Positions 51,943-60,471 of a stretch of 64,000 nt of DNA are shown here, piece by piece. A program made the position numbers and the translations under genes. Source of the stretch: Haloarchaeobius litoreus (GTDB taxonomy: Archaea > Halobacteriota > Halobacteria > Halobacteriales > Natrialbaceae); NCBI RefSeq assembly GCF_024495425.1, contig NZ_JANHJR010000003.1:868001-932000 (forward strand). Reading direction: 5' to 3'. The notes below the pieces were generated by a model. That model was not told the origin of the DNA. It worked only from the letters and a program-made list of their open reading frames with translations, and did no database searches. Numbering within the stretch: position 1 is the stretch's first letter; each line of letters begins with the position of its first letter.

Positions 51943-53016
51943 CTACCCCCGCCAGCTGAGACAGGTCGCCGCCCAGGTGTATCCGGTGCCGGCGGCGAGG
52001 AAGAGCACGTCGTCGCCGGGTTCGACCCGCCCCCGAGACAGCCCCTCGTCCAGCGCGAGAATCTGGTCGGCGGACTGGACGTGGCCGTAGTCGTCGAGGT
52101 AGTAGGCGTCCGACTCGGGGTCGCAGCCGAGGTCGTCGCAGAGGTACTCGTGGAACGACCGCTTCATGTGCGTCACGGCGAGGAAGTCGACCGACTCGAC
52201 GCCGGAGCGGTCCATCGCCGTCTCTGCGACCTCGCGGAAGTTCGGCAGGCTCACCTCGGCGAGCCGTTCCTTCATCGACTCCTGGTCGGGTACGTCGAGC
52301 GTGTGCAGCCCGGAGTCGACCGTGTCGTGACTCGGCGGGCGCTTCGAGCCGCCGGCGGGCATCACCACGTCGTCGGCGAACGAGCCGTCGGTGACGGCCG
52401 CGCTCTCGCCGACGGTCGCCCGAACCCACTCCTCGTCGGGGTCCGATTCGAGCACCATCGCGCTCGCACCGGAGCCGAAGTTGAACATGAACGACGAGCG
52501 CTCGTTGCCGTAGTCGACGAGGTCCTCCTCCCGGCTCGCTGTGACGAGCAACGCGCGGTCGACGTGGTCGGCGAGCAGCTGCGCCTTAGTTTGGCGGATG
52601 GCCAGCGGCGCACCGGCACAGAGTGCGTACGACTCGTTCGCGTAGGCGTTCTCCGCCCCCAGCTCCTCGGCGATGGCGGCCGCGGCCGACCAGACGACGT
52701 GGTCCTTGTACTCGCTGCCGTGGTAGCACACGAGGTCGAGGTCCGCCGGTTCGAGTCCCGCGTCGGCGAGAGCCTCGCGGCCGGCGGCGACGGCCATGCC
52801 GGTCGCGTGGTCGTCGTCGGGCGGACAGACGTGCTTCTCGCGCAGGCCCATCTTCTCGACGACGACCGCCTCGGGGATGCCGCTCTCGGCGGCGATCTCC
52901 GCGCCGGAGACGGTCTCGTCGGGGACGTAGGTGCCGTAGCCGGTGAGCGCGACGGTCGTGTCGTCGGTGCCGCCGTCGGGTTCGGGCCCGCCGCGGTCGG
53001 GCCCGGTCCCGCTCAC
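51943..53016 (-). CDS. 3-oxoacyl-ACP synthase III (KASIII)-family protein at the end of the liv operon
   Basis: A 357-residue thiolase-fold enzyme. The nucleophile loop ANESYALCAGAPLAIR holds the catalytic Cys (about C133) and AVTHMKRSF the His. The usual third residue, Asn in GNTSAAS, is replaced: here the segment reads YGHVQSADQILAL. Thus it may not be a classical condensing enzyme; relatives include HMG-CoA synthase-like and OleA-like proteins. The start is GTG at 53016, overlapping the LivM stop (GTGA); GTG at 53025 is another option. Being the last gene in the importer operon suggests that it works on the imported, CoA-activated acid. Confidence 0.9.
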   Translation of the reverse strand: MSGTGPDRGGPEPDGGTDDTTVALTGYGTYVPDETVSGAEIAAESGIPEAVVVEKMGLREKHVCPPDDDHATGMAVAAGREALADAGLEPADLDLVCYHGSEYKDHVVWSAAAAIAEELGAENAYANESYALCAGAPLAIRQTKAQLLADHVDRALLVTASREEDLVDYGNERSSFMFNFGSGASAMVLESDPDEEWVRATVGESAAVTDGSFADDVVMPAGGSKRPPSHDTVDSGLHTLDVPDQESMKERLAEVSLPNFREVAETAMDRSGVESVDFLAVTHMKRSFHEYLCDDLGCDPESDAYYLDDYGHVQSADQILALDEGLSRGRVEPGDDVLFLAAGTGYTWAATCLSWRG

Positions 53017-54470
53017 AGCTTCCACCCCCTGACGCGACCCTTCACGGCCTGTGCGACCTGTCCGGCGACGGTCCCGCCGAGGTACGCCCGGAGCGTCCCG
53101 AGCAGCCCGTTGGGCACGTACAGCACGAACAGGACGAACAGCAGGCCGATGTAGAGGCCGGCGCGTCCGTTGAGGAACACCTCGATGGCCTCGGCGACGG
53201 TGAAGCCGTCGATGATGACCGTGTTCAGCGTCCCCTCGCCGAGCTGGCTGCGGAGGTACGGCAGCAGCCCGCCGCCCTCCTTCGTGAGGAACTCGTGCAG
53301 CCCCTCGTGGAACAGCCGGCCGAACAGCGGCCCGGCGACGGTGCCGAAGCCGCCGATGATGGACGCGAGCAGCGCGTCCCCGGCGGTGAGGAAGTAGAAC
53401 GAGTTCTCGGGTGCGACGGAGGTCCGATAGCCCGTGAACAGGCCACCTGCGACGGCTCCGAAGAACCCCGAGATGGCGAACGCACCCATCTTCACGCGGA
53501 ACGTGTCGTAGCCGACCGCGCGGGCGCGCTCCTCGTTCTCGCGGATGGCGATCATCGCCCGCCCGAACGGCGAGTGGATGATGCGCTGCATCGCGAAGTA
53601 ACAGACCAGCACGACCAGCCCGACCATGTAGTACGACACCTCGCCCGGGCCGAGGGCGATGGTGTGGCTGATGGGGGAGAGCGCGCCGATGCCGGTCATC
53701 GCCGCGAAGTCCATCCCCCAGGTGAACGTGTCGCCCTGGAGCTGGCCGATGGTCATGTTCAGCGAGTCGACGTACGGAACGCCGATGGCGAAGCCGTCCT
53801 GCCGGCCGAGGACGGCGATGCCGTCACGCGGGTTCGCGCCGACGTAATCCCAGTTCGAGAAGAACACGTAGAGGATCTGGGCGAACCCGAGCGTGATCAT
53901 CGCGAAGTAGACGCCGGTGAGTCGGAACGCGACGGCACCCATCAGCAGCGCCATGACCACGGCGAGCAGTCCCGCGAGGAGCAACAGCACCATGAACGGC
54001 GTGCCGTTGCCGAGCAGCGGTACCTTCCCGTTCGCGACGAGGATGACGAAGTACGCCCCGAGGCCGTAGAACGCCGAGTGGCCGAACGAGAGGTACCCCG
54101 TGTAGCCGCTGATGAAGTCGAAGCTCATCGCGAACAGGCCGAAGTAGAACACCGTGATCATCGTCTGCACGCGCGGCAGGAACATCGCCATCTCCGCGCC
54201 GAGCGGCGAGCCGATAGCGAAGGCGTGGACGAACGGGTAGAGCCCGAAGAACGCCACGACGAACGCGTGGACGACGTGCTCGCGGAGGTAGTCGACGAGG
54301 TAGTGCTCGTCGGTGGCCGTCTCGGCCGCGACGTCGGTGGAGTCGGCCGTGGCGGCCGCACCGCCGTCGGTTTCGGGCGTGTCGGTTCCCGCGTCGGTGT
54401 CGTCCGCCGTCACGTCGGCGGCGTCGGTCGCACCCTCGTCGGGCGCGTCGGTGGGGTCGCTAATGGCCAC
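53013..54470 (-). CDS. livM: Branched-chain-type ABC importer, permease LivM
   Basis: A 485-residue permease with about 9-10 membrane helices and the LivM core: GYTGYLSFGHSAFYGLGAY, GVYFAMITLGFAQILY and RAMIAIRENEERARAVGYDTFRVKMGAFAISGFFGAVAGGLF, the last being the coupling-helix region. A roughly 70-residue acidic cytoplasmic extension (DPTDAPDEGATDAAD...) precedes the first helix. The start is GTG at 54470, overlapping livH by 11 bases. The substrate family covers branched-chain amino acids, amides, urea and carboxylates; the context favours a carboxylate. Confidence 0.95.
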   Translation of the reverse strand: MAISDPTDAPDEGATDAADVTADDTDAGTDTPETDGGAAATADSTDVAAETATDEHYLVDYLREHVVHAFVVAFFGLYPFVHAFAIGSPLGAEMAMFLPRVQTMITVFYFGLFAMSFDFISGYTGYLSFGHSAFYGLGAYFVILVANGKVPLLGNGTPFMVLLLLAGLLAVVMALLMGAVAFRLTGVYFAMITLGFAQILYVFFSNWDYVGANPRDGIAVLGRQDGFAIGVPYVDSLNMTIGQLQGDTFTWGMDFAAMTGIGALSPISHTIALGPGEVSYYMVGLVVLVCYFAMQRIIHSPFGRAMIAIRENEERARAVGYDTFRVKMGAFAISGFFGAVAGGLFTGYRTSVAPENSFYFLTAGDALLASIIGGFGTVAGPLFGRLFHEGLHEFLTKEGGGLLPYLRSQLGEGTLNTVIIDGFTVAEAIEVFLNGRAGLYIGLLFVLFVLYVPNGLLGTLRAYLGGTVAGQVAQAVKGRVRGWKL

Positions 54471-55467
54471 CCACCTCCTCGACGCCGAACAGGCCCTGCG
54501 GACGCAGCACGAGCGTGCCCACGAGGATGAGGAAGATGAACAGCTCCGGCAGCGCGGAGAAGCCCACGATGTCGCTGGTGAACAGCTCCGTCGTGAACGC
54601 GTCGACGAGACCGACCAGCAGCCCGGCGACGACGGTGCCCCGGAACGTGCCGAGGCCGCCGACGATGACGACCACGAACGCGGGCAGCAGCACCTCCGCA
54701 CCGAGGTCGATGCTCGCCGCCCAGGCGCTGTCCCACATCAACAGTGCACCGGCGACGCCGGTGATGCCGACGCCCACGCCGAAGACGACGGTGAACGCCT
54801 GGTGGACGTTCACGCCGAGGGCCTGGGCCATCTCGCCGTCCTCGCTGCCGGCACGGATGTAGAGACCGTACCGGGTCCGGGTGAGGAACAGCCAGACGCC
54901 GGCGGTGATGACGATGCCGAGCAGTATCTGGAACACCTCCAGCCCCTCGACGCCAAGGCCGAACACGTCGTGGGTCTTCGAGATGATATCCGGACGGGTT
55001 CCCTGTGCGGCCAGCCAGTCGGTCGACGGCTGGATGTCGTAGAACAGCAGCACCATCCGAAGGAGTTCCTCCAGCACGAGCGTGACGCCGAACGTCAGCA
55101 GTATCTGGTACAGCGGCGGCCGGTCGTACAGCGGCCTGATGAGCGTCACCTCCATCGCGCCACCGAACGCCGTCAGCAGCGCGAACACGACGACGATGGC
55201 GACGAAAAAGAGCGCGATACGGCCGACGTTGCCGGTCGCACTCGCCGCGAAGGTAACCATCACGAGTCCGCCGAGGTAGGCCCCGATGGCGGTCAGCGAG
55301 CCGTGTGCGAAGTTGAGCACGCCCATCAGGCCGAAGATGAGCGTCAGCCCGGCGGCTATCATCACGTAGAGCGACGCCTTCGCGAGCCCGTCGAACAGCA
55401 CCCGCGCGAGCACCGACGGGTCGAGGAAGTGCAGGAGTGCGTCGACGAGCGAGACGAGCGGGATCAC
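54460..55467 (-). CDS. livH: Branched-chain-type ABC importer, permease LivH
   Basis: A 335-residue permease with about eight helices. LivH signatures are GLTLIFGLMGVLNFAHGSLTAIGAYLG (about 40-66), LTFGVTLVLEELLR and the coupling helix TRYGLYIRAGSEDGEMAQALGVNV. It starts at GTG, overlapping the LivF stop (GTGA). Together with LivM it forms the membrane channel of the importer. The length is slightly above the family mean because of an external loop, QPSTDWLAAQGTRPDII. Confidence 0.95.
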   Translation of the reverse strand: MIPLVSLVDALLHFLDPSVLARVLFDGLAKASLYVMIAAGLTLIFGLMGVLNFAHGSLTAIGAYLGGLVMVTFAASATGNVGRIALFFVAIVVVFALLTAFGGAMEVTLIRPLYDRPPLYQILLTFGVTLVLEELLRMVLLFYDIQPSTDWLAAQGTRPDIISKTHDVFGLGVEGLEVFQILLGIVITAGVWLFLTRTRYGLYIRAGSEDGEMAQALGVNVHQAFTVVFGVGVGITGVAGALLMWDSAWAASIDLGAEVLLPAFVVVIVGGLGTFRGTVVAGLLVGLVDAFTTELFTSDIVGFSALPELFIFLILVGTLVLRPQGLFGVEEVGGH

Positions 55468-56162
55468 GTCAGGTACCTCCGTATCTCCTCGTCGTCGGCG
55501 CTGACGCCCTCGGTCGTGTCCGAGTGGACGACCTCGCCGTGGTCCATCAGGTAGAACCGGTCCGCCAGGTCCATCGCGAGCGGGAAGTTCTGCTCGACGA
55601 GCAGCAACGAGGCGTCGCTGGCGACCGCACGCAGCGCGTTCGCCACGTCCTCGACGATCTGGGGTGCGAGCCCCTCGCTGGGCTCGTCGACGAGCAGCAG
55701 CTCGTTCTCGCCGACGAGGCCGCGGGCGATGGCGACCATCTGCTGCTGACCACCGGAGAGGTTGCCGGCCTTGCGCTGCCGGAACTCGCGGAGGTCGGGG
55801 AACGCCTCGAACGCACGGTCGAGGTGTCTGACGACGCCCTCGCCGTCTTTCACGGCGACCTCGATGTTCTCCTCGACGGTGAGCTGGGAGAACATGCGTC
55901 GGTCCTCCGGAATCCAGCCCATGCCGGCCTGTGCGACGTCGTGGGTCTGCCGGCCGGTCACGTCCTCGCCGTCGAAGGTGACGGTGCCGTCACGCGGCGG
56001 GGTCAGCTGGAGTGCGGTCCGCAGCGTCGTCGTCTTGCCGACGCCGTTGCGGCCGACGAGCGCGACCGTCTCGCCCGGGTCGACGTGCAGCGAGACGCCT
56101 TCGAGGATGTGGCTCTCGCCGTAGTACGTGTGCACGTCGTCGAGTTCGAGCAGGTGGCTCAC
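55464..56162 (-). CDS. livF: Branched-chain-type ABC importer, ATPase LivF
   Basis: A 232-residue ATP-binding subunit: Walker A GRNGVGKTT (about 37-45), ABC signature LSGGQQQM (about 136-143), Walker B LLLVDEPSEGL (about 154-164) and the switch His region VEQNF. The shorter LivF-type length and EPSEGLAP in Walker B separate it from LivG. It starts at GTG overlapping the LivG stop. Confidence 0.96.
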   Translation of the reverse strand: MSHLLELDDVHTYYGESHILEGVSLHVDPGETVALVGRNGVGKTTTLRTALQLTPPRDGTVTFDGEDVTGRQTHDVAQAGMGWIPEDRRMFSQLTVEENIEVAVKDGEGVVRHLDRAFEAFPDLREFRQRKAGNLSGGQQQMVAIARGLVGENELLLVDEPSEGLAPQIVEDVANALRAVASDASLLLVEQNFPLAMDLADRFYLMDHGEVVHSDTTEGVSADDEEIRRYLT

Positions 56163-56995
56163 GCGACGCCACCTCCGTCCTCGCCCGTCGCTCCGCTCCC
56201 GTCACCGCTGTCGTCGCCGGCGGTCGGCGCGTCGGGGTCGTAGCCGCCGAGGTACGCCTCCTGCACGGCGTCGTCGTCGCGCACCTCGGTCGGCGGGCCG
56301 TCGGCGATAAGTTCGCCCTGGTGCAGGACGGCGATGCGGTCGGCGAGGTCCATCACGACGTCCATGTTGTGCTCGACGAGCAGGACGGCGTGGTCGGTCG
56401 CCACGTTCCGGATGAGGTCGACGACCTCGTCGACGCTCTCGGAGGAGACGCCCGCCGCCGGCTCGTCGAGCAACAGCACGTCGGGGTCGCCCGCGAGTGC
56501 GACACCGAGCTCCAGCTGGCGCTTCTCGCCGTGGCTGAGGTTCTGTGCGATGTCGTCTGCCTTCGCCGCCAGCCCCACCCGTTCGAGGATGGTTTCGGCC
56601 TCGTCGACGTACTCCGGGAACGCGCCGACGTTGCGCCAGAAGCGCGTCGTTGCGTCGCCGTGGGCCTGTGCCGCGACGCGGACGTTCTCGCGGACCGTCG
56701 TCGTCGGGAACAGGTTGGTTATCTGGTACGACCGGTGGAGGCCGGCGCTCGCCGTCTCGTGCGGTGCGAGCCCGGTCAGGTCGTGCCACCCGTCGTCGTC
56801 GTGGAACTCGACGCTGCCCTCGCTGGGTTCGAGCTCGCCGGTGAGCAGGTTGAAGAACGTCGTCTTCCCCGCCCCGTTCGGGCCGATGAGCGCGCAGCAC
56901 TCGTCGCTGTCGAGGCCGAACGAGACACCGTCGACGGCGGTGATGCCGCCGAAGTGCTTCGTCAGCCCGTCGGTGCGTAACACCTGGTCCGCCAT
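56159..56995 (-). CDS. livG: Branched-chain-type ABC importer, ATPase LivG
   Basis: A 278-residue ATPase: Walker A GPNGAGKTT (about 38-46), LivG-type RSYQITNLFPTTTVRENV, signature LSHGEKRQLELG (about 153-164), Walker B VLLLDEPAAGV and the C-terminal ADGPPTEVRDDDAVQEAYLGGYDPDAP, with the AYLGG tail typical of LivG. It starts with ATG 3 bases after the livK stop. All catalytic motifs are intact. Confidence 0.96.
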   Translation of the reverse strand: MADQVLRTDGLTKHFGGITAVDGVSFGLDSDECCALIGPNGAGKTTFFNLLTGELEPSEGSVEFHDDDGWHDLTGLAPHETASAGLHRSYQITNLFPTTTVRENVRVAAQAHGDATTRFWRNVGAFPEYVDEAETILERVGLAAKADDIAQNLSHGEKRQLELGVALAGDPDVLLLDEPAAGVSSESVDEVVDLIRNVATDHAVLLVEHNMDVVMDLADRIAVLHQGELIADGPPTEVRDDDAVQEAYLGGYDPDAPTAGDDSGDGSGATGEDGGGVA

Positions 56996-56998
56996 CGC

Positions 56999-58432
56999 CT
57001 ACAGGTCGCAGCCCATCCCGGGGTCGTCGGCCGGGATGGTCGTCTGGTCCTTGCCGACGCGGGCGACGGGCTCGCCGGGCATGATGCTGGCTCCCCAGTT
57101 GTCGGCCCACTCGTCGCTCGTCGGCACGGGGTACGCGACGGTCACCTCGGAGCGCGCCTGGTTGTTGTACTCCTGGTAGGTGTACGCGTCCGCTCCCTTC
57201 GGGGTGTCCGCGACCGTCATCCCGCGCATCGAACCCGCGATGTCGATGCCCTCGGTCGAGCCCGAGGCCTGCACCGCCTGGTGTAGCGAGGAGGCCGCGG
57301 TGAACGTCCCCGAGGTGAACAGGTCCGGCACCTTCCCGTAGGCGCTCGTGTACATGTCGACGAACGCGGTGTTGATGTCGTTGCTGTACTGGTTCCAGTG
57401 GTACCGGGTCGTGAACGGCCCGATGCGCGAGTCGCGGATCTTCTCTGCGGTCAGCGGCTCGCCGAGCAGGTTCGTCAGGACCTGCCCGACGACCGCGTTC
57501 GTGATCTCCGTGGCGAAGCCGCCGAAGACTCGCATGTCGTAGCCCGCCGCGGTCGTCATGAAGTTCGGCAGCGTGGCGACCGTGAAGCCGGGGACGACCG
57601 CGTCGGCGTTCGCGTCCACCGCGGCCTCGAACAGCCCCTCGAACTCGGAGTACCCCTGCGGGACGAACCGTTCGCCGACGATCTCGATGCCGTTGTTCTC
57701 CAGCACCGTGCGGTAGTTGTTCACGACGGCGCGACCGAACGAGTAGTCCGCACCCATCAGGAACACGCGCTGGATGTCCGTCTCCTGTGCGGCGTACGTG
57801 CCGCCGGAGCGGGCGTCCATCGCCGTGTTCTCGTTGGCGCGGAACACCTGATCCGAGCAGGTCTCGCCGTTCGCCGTGATGTCGGCCGAGGCCGCCGGCC
57901 CCGCGATGAACGGGATGTCGACCCCCGACGTGTTCACGACGGTCTGTGCGACGCGCGTCGCCGACCCCGACGAGGAGCAGCCGAAGAGCACGTCGACTCC
58001 GTCCTGCTGCACGAGGTCGGTCGCTGCCGTCTGTGCCACGTCCGCCGAGAACTGCGTGTCCTTGAAGATGAGCTCCCAGGTCACGTCGCCGTCGTCGATG
58101 GTCCGCGTCCCGGTCTGGACGTCGGTCAGCGGGTCGGAGTCCGTCCGGTAGGCCAGCCCCGAGAGGAAGCCCCAGATGGACTGCATCCCGTAGTACTGGA
58201 GGTCGCCGGACATCGGCTGCATGATGCCGACCTTGACAGTCCCCGAGGCAGACACGTCCGCCTGGGTCGTGGTCTGCTGTCCACCACCGTTCGTCGTTCC
58301 CCCGTCCGTGGCTGTGTTCTGCGTCTCCGTGCCGTTGCCGTCTCCACCACTCGTACACCCGGCCAGCGCGCCGGAACTGAGTGCACCCAACGTGGCCATC
58401 ATTCGTCTTCGTGAAATGCTCACGCGCGACAT
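56999..58432 (-). CDS. livK: Branched-chain-type ABC importer, lipoprotein binding protein LivK
   Basis: A 477-residue substrate-binding protein. The signal is Tat-like (ISRRRMMATLGALS) with a lipobox LAGC at residues 23-26, so Cys26 should be lipid-anchored outside. A Gly/Thr/Gln-rich linker (about 27-60) precedes the periplasmic-binding domain: VKVGIMQPMSGDLQYYG, DVLFGCSSSGSATRVAQTVVNTSGVDIPFIAG and MGADYSFGRAVVNNYR. The type-I (Leu/Ile/Val) fold includes acid-amide and carboxylate binders. It is the first gene of the operon. Confidence 0.95.
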   Translation of the reverse strand: MSRVSISRRRMMATLGALSSGALAGCTSGGDGNGTETQNTATDGGTTNGGGQQTTTQADVSASGTVKVGIMQPMSGDLQYYGMQSIWGFLSGLAYRTDSDPLTDVQTGTRTIDDGDVTWELIFKDTQFSADVAQTAATDLVQQDGVDVLFGCSSSGSATRVAQTVVNTSGVDIPFIAGPAASADITANGETCSDQVFRANENTAMDARSGGTYAAQETDIQRVFLMGADYSFGRAVVNNYRTVLENNGIEIVGERFVPQGYSEFEGLFEAAVDANADAVVPGFTVATLPNFMTTAAGYDMRVFGGFATEITNAVVGQVLTNLLGEPLTAEKIRDSRIGPFTTRYHWNQYSNDINTAFVDMYTSAYGKVPDLFTSGTFTAASSLHQAVQASGSTEGIDIAGSMRGMTVADTPKGADAYTYQEYNNQARSEVTVAYPVPTSDEWADNWGASIMPGEPVARVGKDQTTIPADDPGMGCDL

Positions 58433-58434
58433 AC

Positions 58435-58447
58435 TCGATACTATCGA
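58435..58447. repeat. TCGATA/TATCGA inverted repeat upstream of livK
   Basis: A perfect 13-base inverted repeat (TCGATA C TATCGA) that ends 3 bases before the livK start codon. On a leaderless mRNA it would sit around the transcription start. Confidence 0.55.
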
Positions 58448-58470
58448 ATCAAGACGGGCAAGAATTGCGA

Positions 58471-58487
58471 GGTTAACATGTTAAACC
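58471..58487. promoter_or_regulatory. Palindromic operator candidate upstream of livK
   Basis: The palindrome TTAACATGTTAA (58473-58484) is set in GGTTAACATGTTAAACC. It is centred about 47 bases upstream of livK and lies just beyond the stop codon of the regulator gene. The same 16-base word with one mismatch recurs at 63026. Confidence 0.7.
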
Positions 58488-58488
58488 G

Positions 58489-59193
58489 TCAGTCGTCGAG
58501 TTCGGAGAGCGCGTCGACGACCCGTTCGACCATCTTCTGCTGACCGCGCCGCAGGTTCTTCGAGACGGCGGGTTTCGAGACGCCGAACTCGTCGGCGAGG
58601 TCGCCCAGCGTCGTCTCCCGCGGGCTCTCGAAGTAGCCCTCGTTCGCCGCCGTCTCCAGCGTGGTGCGCTCCACGTCCGAGAGGTCGCGACAGCCGCCGA
58701 TGAGCGTCATCGCCGCGCCCGCGTTCTGGACGATGTCGTTCATCGACGGCAGCGTGACCGAGTCGCGCTCGACCACGTCGAACTCGTTCGCCTTCTCCAG
58801 CTCCGAGAGCGTGCCGTCGGCGCGTCCCTCGTCGTCGAAGCCGACGTGCCACATCTCGCTGCCGTCCTCGATGTAGAACGGGCCCGTGATGTAGCCGTCG
58901 TTGCGCCGAATCGTCTCCATGGCGTCGGTCTGACCCATCACCGTCTTCAGGTGCGCCACGTCGTCACGCTTGGCCAGCAGGTCGATCTCGTGCATGTGGT
59001 CGTGCTCCTGCAGCGCGTGCAACCCGTTGTCGAGCGCCCCCCTGTCTGCCCCTTCGACGACCATGCGGCATTCGAGCTCCTCCGCGACCGGGTGGAACTC
59101 CCAGTGCGCCGCTGCGAACGCCACGTCGTGGTCGGTGGTGGTGTCGATGAACGGGCAGTCGTACTGCTGCATGTCCACCGAGAGATCTATCAT
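58489..59193 (-). CDS. Bat-type helix-turn-helix transcriptional regulator
   Basis: A 234-residue regulator of the bacterio-opsin-activator group. The N-terminal part (about 1-160) is the bat-type sensor, and the C-terminal HTH_10 domain (about 165-230) contains LSDVERTTLETAANEGYFESPRETTLGDLADEFGVSKPAVSKNLRRGQQKM. It is encoded directly upstream of livK on the same strand, 56 bases apart, with the palindrome between them, and probably controls the importer and the hydrolase/ligase/MaoC genes. Which signal it senses is unknown. Confidence 0.93.
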   Translation of the reverse strand: MIDLSVDMQQYDCPFIDTTTDHDVAFAAAHWEFHPVAEELECRMVVEGADRGALDNGLHALQEHDHMHEIDLLAKRDDVAHLKTVMGQTDAMETIRRNDGYITGPFYIEDGSEMWHVGFDDEGRADGTLSELEKANEFDVVERDSVTLPSMNDIVQNAGAAMTLIGGCRDLSDVERTTLETAANEGYFESPRETTLGDLADEFGVSKPAVSKNLRRGQQKMVERVVDALSELDD

Positions 59194-59305
59194 AATCGTT
59201 CGTGCCTAGTGTTCACACATCAGTACGTCTGTTCATAAGCGTTTCTTTCCCAACGACTGTTTCGGCGCCGGAACGCCGGAAAAAAGCAGCGTCGAGGCCT
59301 GCGCA

Positions 59306-60235
59306 TCACTCGCGCGCGAGGCGGAACGCGACCGCGAGGCCGAGGAGTATCATCCCGGCGACAGCGATTTTCACCCCGAACGGGGGTCGGGACGCGTCCT
59401 CACCTGCCGTGGCCGCCATCGCTGGTCCCGGTGGTGCTCCCGCGTCGGCGACCGTTGTGGCAGGAGCCGGCGACGCCGCGCCGGTATCGGCCGCGGTTCT
59501 CGAGTGAGGTGCCATGGTGACGTTCTCTCCCCCCGTCGAGGCCGACTGGTTCAGCGGTTTCCAGTCGCTCCCGTCGTGTCGGTCTCCGTCACTCCCCGGA
59601 CCTCCTGGGCTGGTCTCTCCCCCGTCGCCGCGTGCCCCGTCCGCGCCGTCCGCGCCGCCACCGTCGCCTTCGCCGCTTCCTCGGTCGTTCTCCACTCGGG
59701 TGTCGGTGCTGGCGTCTGTGCTGTCGGCCGGGCCGTTCGCGTCGAAGTCGGCCGTGCTTTCGGCCTCGAACGTGGGCTCGTCGCCCGCGTCGGGGCCCGG
59801 TACGGTGCCGTCGGCGACGGTCGCCGAGCCGGTTTCGAACGCAGTCACCCGCTGTGCCAACTCGTCGTCCACCGGATTCGCGAAGTCGTCATCCTCGGTC
59901 CCGGTGGCTCCGGGAACCGTCTCTTCCGACGCCAGTTCAGGGTTCTCGGCGGTCGTGCCCACCGACGAAACCGCCTCCCCAGCCGGTTGGTTCGCCTCGC
60001 TCGTGCCGGGGCTCGCCAGGTCGGCCGGGTCGTCCGTGCCGGCGTATTCCTGTGGCACCTCACCCGTGTTCGCCTGCTGTTGTTCGCTGACCTGGTCCTG
60101 CTGCTCGGTAGCTGTCCCGCCCCCCATCGTCGCGGCGACGAACGGTGCACAGAGCACCGCCACCACGACGAGACAGACCAGCCACAGCCTCGGCTTCCGC
60201 TCGCTCCCCCGGCTCTTCCGGTAGCGTATCGACAT
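59306..60235 (-). CDS. Secreted, membrane-anchored low-complexity surface protein
   Basis: 309 residues. An N-terminal signal anchor (KPRLWLVCLVVVAVLCAPFVAA, about 16-37) is followed by a Ser/Thr/Gly/Asp/Glu-rich, disordered extracellular stretch (about 40-275) with N-glycosylation-type sequons (NQSAS, ENVT). A C-terminal membrane helix (KIAVAGMILLGLAVAFRLA) ends in charged residues. No enzyme domain is seen. Its place inside the import cluster looks accidental, but an envelope role beside an importer cannot be ruled out. The ATG at 60235 was chosen to place the charged n-region and helix normally. Confidence 0.75.
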   Translation of the reverse strand: MSIRYRKSRGSERKPRLWLVCLVVVAVLCAPFVAATMGGGTATEQQDQVSEQQQANTGEVPQEYAGTDDPADLASPGTSEANQPAGEAVSSVGTTAENPELASEETVPGATGTEDDDFANPVDDELAQRVTAFETGSATVADGTVPGPDAGDEPTFEAESTADFDANGPADSTDASTDTRVENDRGSGEGDGGGADGADGARGDGGETSPGGPGSDGDRHDGSDWKPLNQSASTGGENVTMAPHSRTAADTGAASPAPATTVADAGAPPGPAMAATAGEDASRPPFGVKIAVAGMILLGLAVAFRLARE

Positions 60236-60471
60236 TCGCTTCCCCCCTATCCGCACCCCCCACGCCGCCGGTGGCCCCCACCACCAACGGCGATTCGCTT
60301 CGCGGACGCTGCGGTATAGTTACTGTATATTCGGTACTCGAATAAAAATAACTTTCGACATTGTATATAAAGTAAATTTATAAATGGGGTGTGGTGGCAT
60401 GCCTCTCTCACTACGGTGGGAACGGCTCCACAGAAACGGACCGTCCGGCTGCCTGGCCGGCAACCAGCCGT
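60236..60471. other. AT-rich promoter region of the surface-protein gene
   Basis: 236 bases between the acyl-CoA ligase 3' end and the surface-protein start. The middle (60330-60385) is strongly AT-rich, with several TATA-like words (ttgtatataaagtaaattta). These lie about 100-150 bases upstream of the gene, which implies a leader or a missed element nearer the start. Confidence 0.5.

Noticed and set aside
59306-60235. The surface protein as part of the import system
   Set aside because: It has its own AT-rich promoter, no domain linked to transport and no operator palindrome; only its position suggests a link.
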